64,000 bases of DNA from Cryobacterium psychrophilum (GCF_004365915.1 NZ_SODI01000001.1:930001-994000), one strand, 5' to 3'. Positions 27,805-37,657 are shown, counted from the stretch's first letter. The notes: a model not told the origin generated them from the sequence alone. Made by a program: numbers and translations.

Positions 27805-29336
27805 TAGAAGATTCCCATCACGCTTGTCGTCGGCAGCAACCCGGGCCTGGCCGTGATCGTCAGCTGGCCGAGTTCGACGGCATTCAGCTCAGGGAGGCGC
27901 TCGGCCAGGGCAAGGAAACGTTCGACTTCCGCGGGCTCGAGCACGTCGGCGGCGAGCATCCGGAACTTGTTCACGTATTCCGTGCGACCGAAGGGCTTGG
28001 CGCCGAGCGGATGCGCGTCGGCAACGGCGATCTCGTCGGTGATCGTGCGGCCGTCGGTGAGCGTGATGACCACGCGACCGCCGAAGGCCTTCTCCGTGAC
28101 GTCGAGGGAATGGTAGCGGCGCGTCCATTCCTTGTCCTCGGTCGTGGTCACCTTGGACCAGAGCGCCACCGTGTCGGGGCGCCCCGCGCGCTCGGGCGAG
28201 TAGGAGTCGACGTGGTGCCAGCTGCCGTCCTGCAGCGCCACCGTGAAGATGTAGGGAATCGAGTGGTCGAGGGTCTCCCGCGATGCGGTGGGATCGTATT
28301 TCTGCGGGTCGTTCGCGCCGGAGCCGATCACGTAGTGCGTGTGGTGGCTCGTGTGAATGACGACGGAGGCAATGGACTCACCCGACGCGAGTTCAGGATG
28401 GGCGCGGTGAAGTCGACGTGCGAGGTCGATCCAGGCCTGCGCCTGGTACTCCGCCGAGTGCTCCTTCGTGTAGCTGTCCAGAATGGCGCGCTTGGCGCTG
28501 CCGGGCTGGGGCAGGGACACGTCATAGGACCCCTCGGGGCCGTCAAGCAGCCAGGCGATGACACCGTCTTCACCCTCGTAGATGGGTGTCGGGCTGGTCT
28601 CGCCGCGCAGTGCGCGGTCCACGGCCTCGATGGCCATCTTGCCGGCGAAGGCCGGAGCGTGGGATTTCCAGCTGCTGATTTCCCCCTTGCGCGACTGGCG
28701 CGTGGCCGTCGTGGTGTGCAGGGCCTGGCCGATGGCCTGGAAAATGATGTCCTTCTCGAGACCGAGGAGAGAACCGATGCCGGCGGCGGCCGACGGGCCG
28801 AGGTGGGCCACATGGTCGATTTTGTGCGCGTGCAGGCTGATCGACTTCACGAGGTCGATCTGGATCTCGTATCCGGTGGCGATGCCACGAACGAGGTCGC
28901 GGCCGGTGAGCCCCTTGGCGGAGGCGAGGTGCTGGGCTACCGCGAGGATCGGAGGAATGTTGTCGCCAGGGTGGGAGTATTCCGCGGCGAGGAACGTGTC
29001 GTGGTAGTCGAGTTCACGCACGGCCACGCCGTTCGCCCAGGCCGCCCACTCCGGAGAGACCCTCCGGGCGAGATCGAGGCCGAAGACGGTCGATCCTTCG
29101 CCGCCGTTCGAGCGGGGGTGGGCGAGCGCCTGCGACCGGGCCGCCGTCACGGGCTTGCGGGTCAGTGACGCCGCGGCAACGGAGGCGTTGTCGATAACAC
29201 GGTTGATGATCATTTCGGTGACGTCGTCGGTGACGGCAACGGGATCGGCCGCGCACTCGGCGATCTTCCAGGCAAGCTGGTCCTCGCGGGCGAGGTTTTC
29301 TTCACTACGGTGAACTCGAATGTGGTGGAGCTGCAC
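27804..29336 (-). CDS. prpD: 2-Methylcitrate dehydratase (MmgE/PrpD family)
   Basis: 510 residues from GTG 29336, preceded by GAAGGGA. MmgE/PrpD landmarks include [19 protein letters not shown] near the start, the [14 protein letters not shown] segment, the [16 protein letters not shown] helix and [17 protein letters not shown]. It dehydrates 2-methylcitrate to 2-methylaconitate, without an Fe-S cluster. Hydration to methylisocitrate is then done by aconitase, not in this window. It starts 15 bases after the regulator gene stop. Confidence 0.92.
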   Translation of the reverse strand: MQLHHIRVHRSEENLAREDQLAWKIAECAADPVAVTDDVTEMIINRVIDNASVAAASLTRKPVTAARSQALAHPRSNGGEGSTVFGLDLARRVSPEWAAWANGVAVRELDYHDTFLAAEYSHPGDNIPPILAVAQHLASAKGLTGRDLVRGIATGYEIQIDLVKSISLHAHKIDHVAHLGPSAAAGIGSLLGLEKDIIFQAIGQALHTTTATRQSRKGEISSWKSHAPAFAGKMAIEAVDRALRGETSPTPIYEGEDGVIAWLLDGPEGSYDVSLPQPGSAKRAILDSYTKEHSAEYQAQAWIDLARRLHRAHPELASGESIASVVIHTSHHTHYVIGSGANDPQKYDPTASRETLDHSIPYIFTVALQDGSWHHVDSYSPERAGRPDTVALWSKVTTTEDKEWTRRYHSLDVTEKAFGGRVVITLTDGRTITDEIAVADAHPLGAKPFGRTEYVNKFRMLAADVLEPAEVERFLALAERLPELNAVELGQLTITARPGLLPTTSVMGIF

Positions 29337-29351
29337 GATGATTCCCTTCGG

Positions 29352-30062
29352 TTAATCGGCCGGGACGGCCGCTTCCTCACCAAGCGTTGCGAGAACGTTT
29401 GTGAGGCTCTGGTAGAGATGGATATGGGTGGCGTGGGCGGCTAGCGAGGTATCGCCGGCGATAATGGCGTCAATGATGAGCAGATGTTCTGCCGCCGCTG
29501 CCCGCAGGCGCGCCTGATTTCCGCGGGCTATGCGGCGGATGCGGGCAAGGTGCGTTCGCACGCTCTCCAGGGCACCGAGCAGGAACGGGTTGGCCACGGC
29601 AGCGTCGATGGCCGCTTCGAAGTCGTCGATGAGCTCGTAGTAGCGGTGAATCCCGGTCTCGCCCTGCAGCAGAAGCTCCGGAGCATCGCGGAACTGCACG
29701 CGCAGGGCCTCGAAGCCCTCCGGGTTGCGTCGCTCGGCGGCAAGCCTCGCGGCGTGCACCTCAAGTCCCTCCCGCAGTTCGTAGAGACCCGTGATGCTCG
29801 CGATAGACAACTCGGTCACCTCGAAGCCACGCCCGTTGCGACCCACGACGAGGCCGTCGGCGATCAATCGGGCGACAGCGGCCCGTAAGGGGGTGCGCGA
29901 CACACCGATCCGTTCCGCCTGCTCAACCTCAAGCAAGCCGGCACCGGGCGCCAACTCACCGTCGAGAATCTCGCTGCGCAACTGCCGATACGCTCGCTCG
30001 CTGGCACTGATAGGGGCTTTCGACCCTAGCTTTGCGGATTCTGTATACACAAAACTAATCAT
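29352..30062 (-). CDS. GntR-family (FadR subfamily) regulator of propionate genes
   Basis: 236 residues. The winged helix comes first (ERAYRQLRSEILDGELAPGA, RIGVSRTPLRAAVARL), then an all-helical FCD effector domain with metal-type His residues (HRYYELIDD, RTHLARIRR, AAEHLLIIDAI). It leads the prpDBC operon and faces prpE-DUF485-actP. One of the two TGTATACA operators falls on its codons 5-7 and the other lies upstream, so autoregulation is very likely. The inducer is probably a methylcitrate-cycle intermediate, by analogy with other prp regulators. Most propionate operons in Proteobacteria use the sigma54 activator PrpR instead. Confidence 0.88.
   Translation of the reverse strand: MISFVYTESAKLGSKAPISASERAYRQLRSEILDGELAPGAGLLEVEQAERIGVSRTPLRAAVARLIADGLVVGRNGRGFEVTELSIASITGLYELREGLEVHAARLAAERRNPEGFEALRVQFRDAPELLLQGETGIHRYYELIDDFEAAIDAAVANPFLLGALESVRTHLARIRRIARGNQARLRAAAAEHLLIIDAIIAGDTSLAAHATHIHLYQSLTNVLATLGEEAAVPAD
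30042..30049. promoter_or_regulatory. TGTATACA palindrome, operator 1
   Basis: Perfect 8-bp palindrome within the context CTGTATACAC, overlapping the first codons of the GntR-family regulator gene. GntR/FadR-type proteins commonly bind palindromes with GTATAC at the centre. Together with operator 2 it flanks the AT-rich divergent promoter region. Confidence 0.7.
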
Positions 30063-30104
30063 ATTCCACCAAACCCAGTTATATGCAATACTTCAACCAC
30101 TCTT

Positions 30105-30112
30105 TGTATACA
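30105..30112. promoter_or_regulatory. TGTATACA palindrome, operator 2
   Basis: Second identical palindrome in the context TTGTATACAG, 63 bp centre to centre from the first, about six helical turns. It lies 27 bases before the prpE start and shares the core TGTATACAGA with operator 1 read on the other strand. Binding here would block prpE transcription, and a loop with operator 1 would shut both directions. Confidence 0.7.
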
Positions 30113-30138
30113 GAGGCGTTTCAAAGGAGAGGTTCACC

Positions 30139-32097
30139 ATGAATGGCGCACCACCGCACGGGTCGTATCAGCACACGTGGCAGCGGAGCATTAACTCCCC
30201 CGAAGATTTCTGGCTGGAAGCCGCAGACGGCATCGAGTGGAACACGCGACCGCGCGCGGCACTAGAGCAGCGTTCCCCCACGGACTGGTCCTGGTTCCCC
30301 GGCGGACGCCTGAACACCAGCTTCAATGCCCTGGATCGGCACGTCCATGCCGGCCGAGGGGCACAAACCGCGTTGATCTACGACTCGGCAATGACGGGCA
30401 CACAGGCATCACTGACCTACCTTGAACTTCTCGGGCGCGTGTCAAAGTTTGCTGGCGCGCTCCGTGCCAACGGCGTCGGCCGCGGCGACCGCGTCATTAT
30501 CTACCTGCCCATGATCCCGGAAGCCGTCATCGCGATGCTCGCCTGTGCTCGCATTGGCGCCATCCACTCGGTCGTTTTCGGCGGATTCGCCGCCAATGAA
30601 CTCGCCGCGCGCATCGATGATGCTCGTCCGTCCGTGATCGTCACGGCATCGGGCGGCCACGAACCCGGTCGCGCAGTGGAATACCTCCCCCTCGTGCAGC
30701 GAGCACTCGCCCTCAGCGCTGGTTCCGTGCACACGGTGATCGTGCGCAATCGGAACACCATCCCCGGCTCCGCCGCGGACTACGCCAACGAGCCGGTGTC
30801 CTGGCTGGACTGGGACGTCCAGGAGGAGTCCGCTGCACCCGCCGATCCGGTCAGCATGGCCTCAGAGGACCCGCTCTATATTCTCTACACGTCAGGCACC
30901 ACGGGAAGCCCCAAAGGAATCGTGCGCGATACCGGTGGCCACGCCGTCGCCCTCGCCTGGTCAATGCGAAACATTTACAACGTCGAGCCGGGAGATGTCT
31001 ATTGGGCCGCCTCGGACGTGGGCTGGGTGGTCGGCCATTCGTATATCGTCTACGCCCCACTCCTGGTGGGCGCCACGACGGTCATCTACGAGGGCAAACC
31101 CATTGGGACCCCGGATGCCGGTGCCTTCTGGCGCGTCATCCAGCAGTACCAGGTCAAGGTGCTCTTCACCGCGCCCACGGCCGTTCGGGCGATCCGACGG
31201 GTTGACCCCGAACTCACAGAACTCGCGAAGTACGACGTGTCCTGCCTCGCCAGCCTCTTCCTCGCCGGAGAACGCCTCGACCCAGAGACATTTCACTGGG
31301 CCAACGACGGACTGCACTGCCCCGTCGTCGACCACTGGTGGCAGACGGAAACCGGATGGGCGATCTGCGCCAATCCTCTCGGAATCGAGGAGCTCGAAAC
31401 ACGTCCGGGTTCGGCCACTGTTCCGGTTCCCGGATACAAGATTGAGATCCTCAATTCAAAGGGGCAGCCCGTCAGCCGGGTGGGCAAAGACGGCAACATC
31501 GCGATTCGACTTCCCCTGCCCCCGGGTAACCTGCTGGGAATCTGGGGAAGCAAGGAACGATTCTCGAGCGCCTACCTCACGGCCTTCCCCGGCTACTACG
31601 CCACGGGTGACTCCGGTCATTTCGACGACGACGGGTACCTCTACATCATGGGGCGCACCGACGACGTGATCAACGTTGCCGGGCATCGGCTCTCGACGGG
31701 GTCGCTCGAAGAGGTCCTCACGCTGCATCCCGCCGTCGCCGAGTGTGCCGTTCTCGGCGTGCACGACGCTCTCAAGGGACAGCGCGCGGCTGGCTTCGTC
31801 ACCCTCAAGGCCGGCGCCACCATCGATCACGACACCCTGGCCACGGAACTCGTGGCCCTCGTTCGCGACCACGTGGGCCCCGTCGCGGCGTTCCGTGATG
31901 TGACGATTCTCGAACGCCTCCCCAAGACCCGATCGGGCAAGATTCTGCGCAAGACCATTCGCCAGATCGTGGACGGAGAGCCGTACACGGTTCCCCCCAC
32001 CATCGAGGACCCCACCGTTCTGGATGACCTCAAGAGTGCACTCGACGCCTCCGCCAACAAGGCACCGGTTCCGCGCGCACTCGTCGAACCGACGTGA
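30139..32097 (+). CDS. prpE: Propionyl-CoA synthetase (AMP-forming)
   Basis: 652 residues from ATG 30139, with AAAGGAGAGG upstream; the longer open frame to 29791 runs through the regulator and is rejected. It makes propionyl-CoA from propionate, ATP and CoA. The P-loop LYTSGTTGSPKGIVRDTGGH, VVGHSYIVYAPLLVGATTV and WWQTETGWAI carry the PrpE version of the acetyl-CoA synthetase motifs (GW where acetate enzymes have GG, widening the acyl pocket). The acylatable Lys is in RSGKILRK (about K601). It is the first gene of an operon with DUF485 and SSS transporter genes. Confidence 0.9.
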   Translation: MNGAPPHGSYQHTWQRSINSPEDFWLEAADGIEWNTRPRAALEQRSPTDWSWFPGGRLNTSFNALDRHVHAGRGAQTALIYDSAMTGTQASLTYLELLGRVSKFAGALRANGVGRGDRVIIYLPMIPEAVIAMLACARIGAIHSVVFGGFAANELAARIDDARPSVIVTASGGHEPGRAVEYLPLVQRALALSAGSVHTVIVRNRNTIPGSAADYANEPVSWLDWDVQEESAAPADPVSMASEDPLYILYTSGTTGSPKGIVRDTGGHAVALAWSMRNIYNVEPGDVYWAASDVGWVVGHSYIVYAPLLVGATTVIYEGKPIGTPDAGAFWRVIQQYQVKVLFTAPTAVRAIRRVDPELTELAKYDVSCLASLFLAGERLDPETFHWANDGLHCPVVDHWWQTETGWAICANPLGIEELETRPGSATVPVPGYKIEILNSKGQPVSRVGKDGNIAIRLPLPPGNLLGIWGSKERFSSAYLTAFPGYYATGDSGHFDDDGYLYIMGRTDDVINVAGHRLSTGSLEEVLTLHPAVAECAVLGVHDALKGQRAAGFVTLKAGATIDHDTLATELVALVRDHVGPVAAFRDVTILERLPKTRSGKILRKTIRQIVDGEPYTVPPTIEDPTVLDDLKSALDASANKAPVPRALVEPT

Positions 32098-32156
32098 CAC
32101 AGCACTCGCTTTCCCCTTACCCCACTGATACCCCCCACTGAAGCAAGGAGGCTCCA

Positions 32157-32504
32157 ATGAGTGAACAGTTGAAAGACGCGTCACCACAATCACAAATTGA
32201 CTACATAGCATTCGAGAAAACGGCACGCTTCAAGGCGCTAAAGAAGACACGGAACGGCTTCGTCGTGCCTTTGTCCGCATTCTTTCTGCTTTGGTACTTC
32301 GCCTACGTGCTCGCGGCCGGGTACTTCCCCGAGTTCATGGCGACACCGGTATTCGGCCGCATCAACCTCGGGCTGATACTCGGCCTCGGCCAGTTCGTCA
32401 CGACGTTCGTCATCACGATGGCATACGTGACTTTCGCGAACCGCAAGATCGACCCCCTCACCGAAGACCTTCGCTCTGAGCTGGAAAGGATGGAAAAAGC
32501 ATGA
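32157..32504 (+). CDS. DUF485 membrane protein (YjcH-like) of an acetate/propionate permease pair
   Basis: 115 residues, ATG after AAGGAGG. Two membrane helices (VVPLSAFFLLWYFAYVLAAG and LGLILGLGQFVTTFVITMAY) and a charged C-terminal tail. DUF485 proteins nearly always precede ActP/MctC-type symporters and are thought to help their assembly. The stop overlaps the next ATG by four bases. Confidence 0.88.
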   Translation: MSEQLKDASPQSQIDYIAFEKTARFKALKKTRNGFVVPLSAFFLLWYFAYVLAAGYFPEFMATPVFGRINLGLILGLGQFVTTFVITMAYVTFANRKIDPLTEDLRSELERMEKA

Positions 32505-34129
32505 TCACCAGTGCCCTGCACACGGTTTCGACCCTCGTCAAACCCGTGGAGAATAACCCGGTCCTGAACATCTCGATCTTCCTTGCCTTCGTCGGTGTGA
32601 CGCTGATCGTCGTGATTCGAGCCGGCCGAAACAACAAGAGCGCGGCCGACTATTATACGGGTGGCCGTTCCTTCACCGGCACGCAGAACGGTTTCGCGAT
32701 CGCCGGCGACTACCTCTCCGCGGCATCCTTCCTCGGAATCGTCGGGGCCATCGCCGTCACGGGATACGACGGCTTCATGTACTCGATCGGCTTCCTCGTG
32801 GCCTGGCTGGTCGCGCTGCTCCTCGTGGCCGAACTCATGCGCAACACCGGCAAGTTCACCATGGCCGATGTTCTCTCATTCCGGCTGAAGCAGGGCCCGG
32901 TCCGGGTGGCGGCCGCGACCACGACCCTCGCCGTGTGTTTCTTCTACCTGCTGGCACAGATGGCCGGAGCCGGCGGCCTCGTGTCGCTGCTCCTTGGCAT
33001 CGACGACAAGCTCGGCCAGTCGATCGTCGTCGTGGTCGTCGGTGCGCTCATGATCGTCTACGTCCTGGTCGGTGGGATGAAGGGCACCACGTGGGTGCAG
33101 ATCATCAAGGCCTTCCTGCTGATCATCGGCGCACTCGCGATGACCATCTGGGTGATGGCTATCAACGGCTTCAACCTGTCCACACTGCTCGAAAGCGCCG
33201 TGGCCGTCTCAACGTCCGTTCCCGCGGATGCGATCCTCGCTCCCGGCCTGAAATACGGCGCCAACCCGCTTGATTTCATCTCCCTCGCCATCGCCCTCGT
33301 GCTCGGAACGGCCGGCCTGCCGCACGTTCTGATGCGCTTCTACACGGTGCCCACGGCGAAGGAAGCGCGTCGCTCGGTGGTCTGGGCGATCTGGCTCATC
33401 GGTGGTTTCTACATCTTCACCCTGGTCCTCGGCTTCGGCGCCGCGGCCCTCGTAGGTGGCGAAACGATCCTCGCCGCTCCCGGTGGAGTGAATTCGGCCG
33501 CTCCCCTGCTGTCGCTCGCCCTCGGCGGTCCGCTTCTGCTCGGCTTCATCTCGGCGATCGCGTTCGCGACGATTCTGGCGGTGGTGGCCGGAATCACGAT
33601 CACCGCAGCCACGTCCTTCGCGCATGACATCTACGGATCCGTCATCAAAAAGGGCAAGGGCAACCCCGATGACGAGGTCAAGGTTGCGCGTCGCACCGTC
33701 GTTGTGATCGGCCTCCTGGCCATTGCCGGTGGTATCGGTGTGCAGGGGCAGAACATTGCCTTCCTGGTGGCCCTGGCCTTCGCCGTTGCGGCGAGCGCCA
33801 ACCTGCCCACGATCCTGTATTCGCTCTTCTGGCGTGGTTTCACCACCCGCGGCGCGGTCTGGAGCATGTACGGCGGACTCACCTCGGCGATCGTGCTCAT
33901 CGTGCTCTCGCCGGTGTTCTCCAGCACTCCCACGTCCATGTTCGGTGAGGGCGTCGACTTCGCCATCTTCCCGCTGAGCAACCCGGGCATCATCTCGATC
34001 CCGCTCGGGTTCATCCTCGGCTGGCTCGGTTCGATCACGAGCACGGTCAAGGAGAGCCCCACGCTGGCTGCCGAGATGTCCGTTCGGTCCCTCACCGGCT
34101 TCGGTGCGGAAAAGGCGGTCGAGCACTAG
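32501..34129 (+). CDS. actP: Cation/monocarboxylate symporter of the SSS family (ActP/MctC-like)
   Basis: 542 residues, about 13 membrane segments. DYYTGGRSFTGTQNGFAIAG and YLSAASFLGIVGAIAVTGYD form the SSS signature with Na+ site residues; DVLSFRLKQGPVR follows. It resembles E. coli ActP (acetate) and Corynebacterium MctC (acetate, propionate, pyruvate). Being in one operon with prpE, it most likely imports propionate here. It overlaps the DUF485 gene by ATGA. A GC-rich stem-loop follows the stop. Confidence 0.88.
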   Translation: MITSALHTVSTLVKPVENNPVLNISIFLAFVGVTLIVVIRAGRNNKSAADYYTGGRSFTGTQNGFAIAGDYLSAASFLGIVGAIAVTGYDGFMYSIGFLVAWLVALLLVAELMRNTGKFTMADVLSFRLKQGPVRVAAATTTLAVCFFYLLAQMAGAGGLVSLLLGIDDKLGQSIVVVVVGALMIVYVLVGGMKGTTWVQIIKAFLLIIGALAMTIWVMAINGFNLSTLLESAVAVSTSVPADAILAPGLKYGANPLDFISLAIALVLGTAGLPHVLMRFYTVPTAKEARRSVVWAIWLIGGFYIFTLVLGFGAAALVGGETILAAPGGVNSAAPLLSLALGGPLLLGFISAIAFATILAVVAGITITAATSFAHDIYGSVIKKGKGNPDDEVKVARRTVVVIGLLAIAGGIGVQGQNIAFLVALAFAVAASANLPTILYSLFWRGFTTRGAVWSMYGGLTSAIVLIVLSPVFSSTPTSMFGEGVDFAIFPLSNPGIISIPLGFILGWLGSITSTVKESPTLAAEMSVRSLTGFGAEKAVEH

Positions 34130-34164
34130 AACACAACCAGGCAGTAACACCTGCACGTACGATA

Positions 34165-34199
34165 GCGGCGCCCGGGATGAGCCTTCTCTCGGGCGCCGC
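34165..34199 (+). terminator. Stem-loop after actP
   Basis: GCGGCGCCCG (34165-34174) pairs with CGGGCGCCGC (34190-34199) and can extend by two further pairs towards the loop. No T-run. It lies 36 bases after actP and can also stop the converging SDR gene. Confidence 0.65.
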
Positions 34200-34219
34200 C
34201 TGCGTGCGTGCTGGTACAG

Positions 34220-34996
34220 CTAACGAACTCTCAGCGGTCCCCGTGCGATTCGGGTGGGTGCGGCCTGCGCCACGGGCTTGATCACGATCAGGTCGATGTT
34301 GACGTGGGCCGGGCGAAGCACGCTCGACACGATCGTTTCGGCGACGTCCTCAGCCACCAGCGGGTGGGGAACGTTCTCGTAGGCGGCGGCGGCCTTGGCC
34401 GCATCACCACCGAAGCGAACGAGACCGAATTCGTCGGTTTTCACCATTCCCGGCGCGATCTCAATCACCCTGATGGGTTCGCCGTTCAGCTCGAGCCGCA
34501 GCACCTCGGTCATGGCATGGGCAGCGAACTTGGAAGCGTTGTACCCGCCACCGCCGAGGTAGGCCACGTGGCCGGCGATCGAGGTGACATTGACGATGTC
34601 AGCGGATGTTCCCTCCTCCGTTATCGACGCCCGCAGCAGGGGCAGGATGGCACTCGTCACGCGCTTGACGGCAAGCACGTTGATCTCGAACATCCAGGCC
34701 CAGTCATCGAGGCTCGAGCTCTCCACCGAGTCGAGCCCCTTGGCACCGCCCGCGTTGTTCACGAGGGCGTGTACCGGCCCGGATTCCGCCAGGTAGTCCC
34801 GAAGCGCGTCCACGTCCTCCTGCTTCGTCAGATCCGCTGTGAAGACCGCTGCCCCGGTCTCCTCGGCGAGCGCCGCGAGACGATCCGCGCGCCGCGCGAC
34901 GCCCACCACATTCCAGCCCTGATCGCCGAATGCTCGCACCGTGGCGGCTCCGATTCCCGAGCTCGCACCGGTCACCACTGCTCTTCGTGTACTCAT
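34220..34996 (-). CDS. Short-chain dehydrogenase/reductase
   Basis: 258 residues from ATG 34996. VTGASSGIGAATVRAFGDQG is the NAD(P) loop, with VARRADR after strand 2 (NADP-type). VNNAGGAKGLDSVE, catalytic Ser in NVTSIAGHVAYL and GYNASKFAAH complete the classical SDR set. It resembles the YdfG/serine dehydrogenase-like oxidoreductases, which act on 3-hydroxy acids, but the substrate is not certain. It is divergent from the acyltransferase gene, 29 bases apart. Confidence 0.85.
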   Translation of the reverse strand: MSTRRAVVTGASSGIGAATVRAFGDQGWNVVGVARRADRLAALAEETGAAVFTADLTKQEDVDALRDYLAESGPVHALVNNAGGAKGLDSVESSSLDDWAWMFEINVLAVKRVTSAILPLLRASITEEGTSADIVNVTSIAGHVAYLGGGGYNASKFAAHAMTEVLRLELNGEPIRVIEIAPGMVKTDEFGLVRFGGDAAKAAAAYENVPHPLVAEDVAETIVSSVLRPAHVNIDLIVIKPVAQAAPTRIARGPLRVR

Positions 34997-35025
34997 TTCT
35001 CCATTCTGGCGGGAGAATGGTGTGA

Positions 35026-36126
35026 ATGAGCGCATCGCCCCCCGCCACAATTCAGCCGACCACGCGACGGGTTCCCCTGTGGGACAACGCCAGGTGGATC
35101 ACGGTCACGCTCGTGGTGGTAGGGCACGCGATCCTCAAGTTGATTGCCGAGTCCGATTCGGCCTACGCGATGTACCTCTTCATCTATGCCTTCCACGTGC
35201 CCATTTTCGTGGCGGTCAGCGGCTATTTCGCCAAATCGGGCCCCCCAGGCATGCGCCAGTTGCAGCGCCTGCTCACGGACATCGTCTTCCCCTATGTGAT
35301 CTTCGAGACCATTTGGACCTGTGTGCGCTGGCTGCTCGGCGGCAAATTCAACCTGGACTATTCGACCGCAAGCTGGACGCTCTGGTTCCTGCTCGCGCTG
35401 ATAATATGGCGCATCACCCTGCCGTATCTCGTGATGCTGCGCTACCCGCTGCTGATCAGCATCATCCTCTCGATCAGTTCGGGCTACATTGACAGCATTG
35501 ACAGCACTTTCACACTCTCGCGAACGATCGGCCTGTTCCCGTTCTTCGTCTTCGGCTGGAAGCTGCGCCAGTGGCAAATCACCGACCGGTGGCTGCAGCT
35601 GCGCACCGCCGACATCTGGAAGTGGCGAGCAGGCGCCCTCGCCCTGCTCACGACCGTGTACCTGCTCATCTCGCTCAACATCGGGCCGCTGCGCACGCTC
35701 AAGATGCGCCAGTTCCTGCTCTACGACGACAGCTATTCTGCGTTCGGCTATACGCAGTTCTGGGCCGGCGGCGTGCGCCTGGCCTTCATATTTCTCGCCT
35801 TTGCGCTGATCGTGGCATTTCTGCTTCTCATGCCGCGTCGCGCCACGTGGTTCACGCCCTTCGGCTCGGCCACGATGTACATCTACCTGCTCCACAGCTT
35901 TGTGCTCTTTCCGCTGCGGGAAACCGGAGTTCTCGACGGACCGCAGCCAGCCTGGGCCCTGCCGGGCATGATCGCGCTGAGCGTGATCATCTCCGTGGTC
36001 CTCTCCCTCACACCCGTGCGGAATGTGGTTCGCCCCTTCGTGGAACCGCGAGCCCGGTGGCTCTTCAGACCGACAGCGGCGACCCCCACCGGCACGATCG
36101 TGCTGCCGCAGCGAGACCGTAAGTAG
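35026..36126 (+). CDS. Acyltransferase family 3 membrane protein
   Basis: 366 residues with about ten membrane helices. VVVGHAILKLIAE carries the conserved His of the acyltransferase-3 (OafA/NodX, YiaH/Fuc-4-O-acetylase) fold, and FHVPIFVAVSGYFAKSG matches the following helix motif. Members move acetyl or other acyl groups onto surface sugars. No capsule or polysaccharide cluster is next to it, so the acceptor is unknown. SD GGAGAATGG precedes the ATG. Confidence 0.82.
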   Translation: MSASPPATIQPTTRRVPLWDNARWITVTLVVVGHAILKLIAESDSAYAMYLFIYAFHVPIFVAVSGYFAKSGPPGMRQLQRLLTDIVFPYVIFETIWTCVRWLLGGKFNLDYSTASWTLWFLLALIIWRITLPYLVMLRYPLLISIILSISSGYIDSIDSTFTLSRTIGLFPFFVFGWKLRQWQITDRWLQLRTADIWKWRAGALALLTTVYLLISLNIGPLRTLKMRQFLLYDDSYSAFGYTQFWAGGVRLAFIFLAFALIVAFLLLMPRRATWFTPFGSATMYIYLLHSFVLFPLRETGVLDGPQPAWALPGMIALSVIISVVLSLTPVRNVVRPFVEPRARWLFRPTAATPTGTIVLPQRDRK

Positions 36127-36256
36127 CCGAAACCATCGGTGAACGCGTGTGACGTCGTGTTTCGGCGCGCTTGCGGGCACTCGGAGTGCGTGCCTATGCT
36201 CGCTGCAGAGCGCTGAACGCCCCGCTCATCGACGATTACCAGCGAGAGGCCACCTC

Positions 36257-37588
36257 ATGAGCGACAACGCCGCACAGTGGAAGTTCGAAACCAAGCAGGT
36301 TCACTCCGGTGCACGTCCCGATCCGGTGACGAACGCGCGGGCCACCCCGATCTACCAGACCACCTCGTATGTGTTCAACAGCTCAGAGCACGCCCAGAAC
36401 CTTTTCGCCCTGGCCGAGTTCGGCAACATCTACACCCGCATCCAGAACCCCACCCAGGCCGTCGTCGAAGAACGCGTCGCGGCGCTTGAGGGCGGCACCG
36501 GCGCCCTCCTCGTGGCGTCCGGCCAGTCGGCCTCCACCTTCTCCGTACTCAACATCGCCCAGGCCGGTGACCACATTGTGTCGTCGAGCTCCATCTACGG
36601 CGGCACCTACAACCTCTTCAAGTACACACTCGCCAAGCTCGGCATCGAGACGACCTTTGTTGAAGACCAGGACGACGCCGAGGAATGGCGCCGCGCGGTT
36701 CGCCCGAACACGAAGCTGTTCTTCGCGGAGACCATCGGCAACCCCCGGATCAACGTGCTCGACATCAGCCTGGTCGCCGACGTGGCCCACAGCAGTGGCG
36801 TGCCTCTCATCGTCGATAACACCATTGCGACGCCGTACCTGATTCGCCCGTTCGAGCACGGCGCGGACATTGTCGTGCACTCAGCCACCAAGTTCCTCGG
36901 CGGCCACGGCGCCGTCATCGGCGGCGTCATCGTGGACGGCGGAAAGTTCGAGTGGACCAAGAACGTTGAGAAGTTCCCCGGCCTGACGGAGCCCGACCCC
37001 TCGTACCACGGCGCCAGCTACACGACCGCCGTCGGAGAGGGACTGGCCTACATCATCAAGGCGCGCGTGCAGTTGCTGCGCGACCTCGGTTCATCGATCG
37101 CCCCGGCGAGCGCGTGGCAGCTGATCCAGGGCATCGAGACCCTCAGTCTCCGCATCGAGCGCCACGTGCAGAACGCGCAGGAGATCGCCGAGTGGCTCGA
37201 AAGCCACGCCGATATCGCGTCGGTCAACTACGCGGGACTGCCCTCGAGCCCCTGGTACGCCACGGCCAACAAGTATGCCCCGCAGGGCGTCGGCGCTGTG
37301 CTCTCCTTCGAGCTCAAGGGCGGCGTCGATGCCGGCCGTGCCCTCGTCGACAACCTCGAGCTGTTCAGCCACCTCGCCAACATCGGCGACGTGCGGTCGC
37401 TCGTGATCCATCCCGCGTCCACGACGCACGCGCAGCTCACGCCCGAACAGCAGCTCACCGCCGGCGTCACTCCCGGGCTCGTACGCCTGTCGGTTGGCAT
37501 CGAGAATGTGGCGGATCTCAAGGCTGACCTTGAGACGGGACTTGCGGCCGCTCGCGCCGTCGTCACCGCCTCTCGCGCCAACGCATAG
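36257..37588 (+). CDS. metY: O-acetylhomoserine aminocarboxypropyltransferase (O-acetylhomoserine sulfhydrylase)
   Basis: 443 residues from ATG 36257 (AGAGG upstream); the longer open frame to 36149 is unlike the family. Cys/Met-metabolism PLP enzyme fold. PLP Lys is K212 in HSATKFLGGHGA, NTIATPYLIRP precedes it and VIHPASTTHAQLTPEQQ is at the end. It makes homocysteine from O-acetylhomoserine and sulfide. The next gene, metX, makes its substrate, 69 bases on. I found no clear SAM riboswitch in the 130-base leader. Confidence 0.9.
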   Translation: MSDNAAQWKFETKQVHSGARPDPVTNARATPIYQTTSYVFNSSEHAQNLFALAEFGNIYTRIQNPTQAVVEERVAALEGGTGALLVASGQSASTFSVLNIAQAGDHIVSSSSIYGGTYNLFKYTLAKLGIETTFVEDQDDAEEWRRAVRPNTKLFFAETIGNPRINVLDISLVADVAHSSGVPLIVDNTIATPYLIRPFEHGADIVVHSATKFLGGHGAVIGGVIVDGGKFEWTKNVEKFPGLTEPDPSYHGASYTTAVGEGLAYIIKARVQLLRDLGSSIAPASAWQLIQGIETLSLRIERHVQNAQEIAEWLESHADIASVNYAGLPSSPWYATANKYAPQGVGAVLSFELKGGVDAGRALVDNLELFSHLANIGDVRSLVIHPASTTHAQLTPEQQLTAGVTPGLVRLSVGIENVADLKADLETGLAAARAVVTASRANA

Positions 37589-37657
37589 GTACGTTCAATC
37601 TCCGGGTCGACGTAACATGGCGCCGGCCCCGCCCGAGGGCCGACAGAATGGGAGCCT

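Noticed and set aside
36127..36256. SAM riboswitch upstream of metY
   Set aside because: The 130-base leader shows none of the SAM-I or SAM-IV core sequences I could recognise; only weak pairing is possible.
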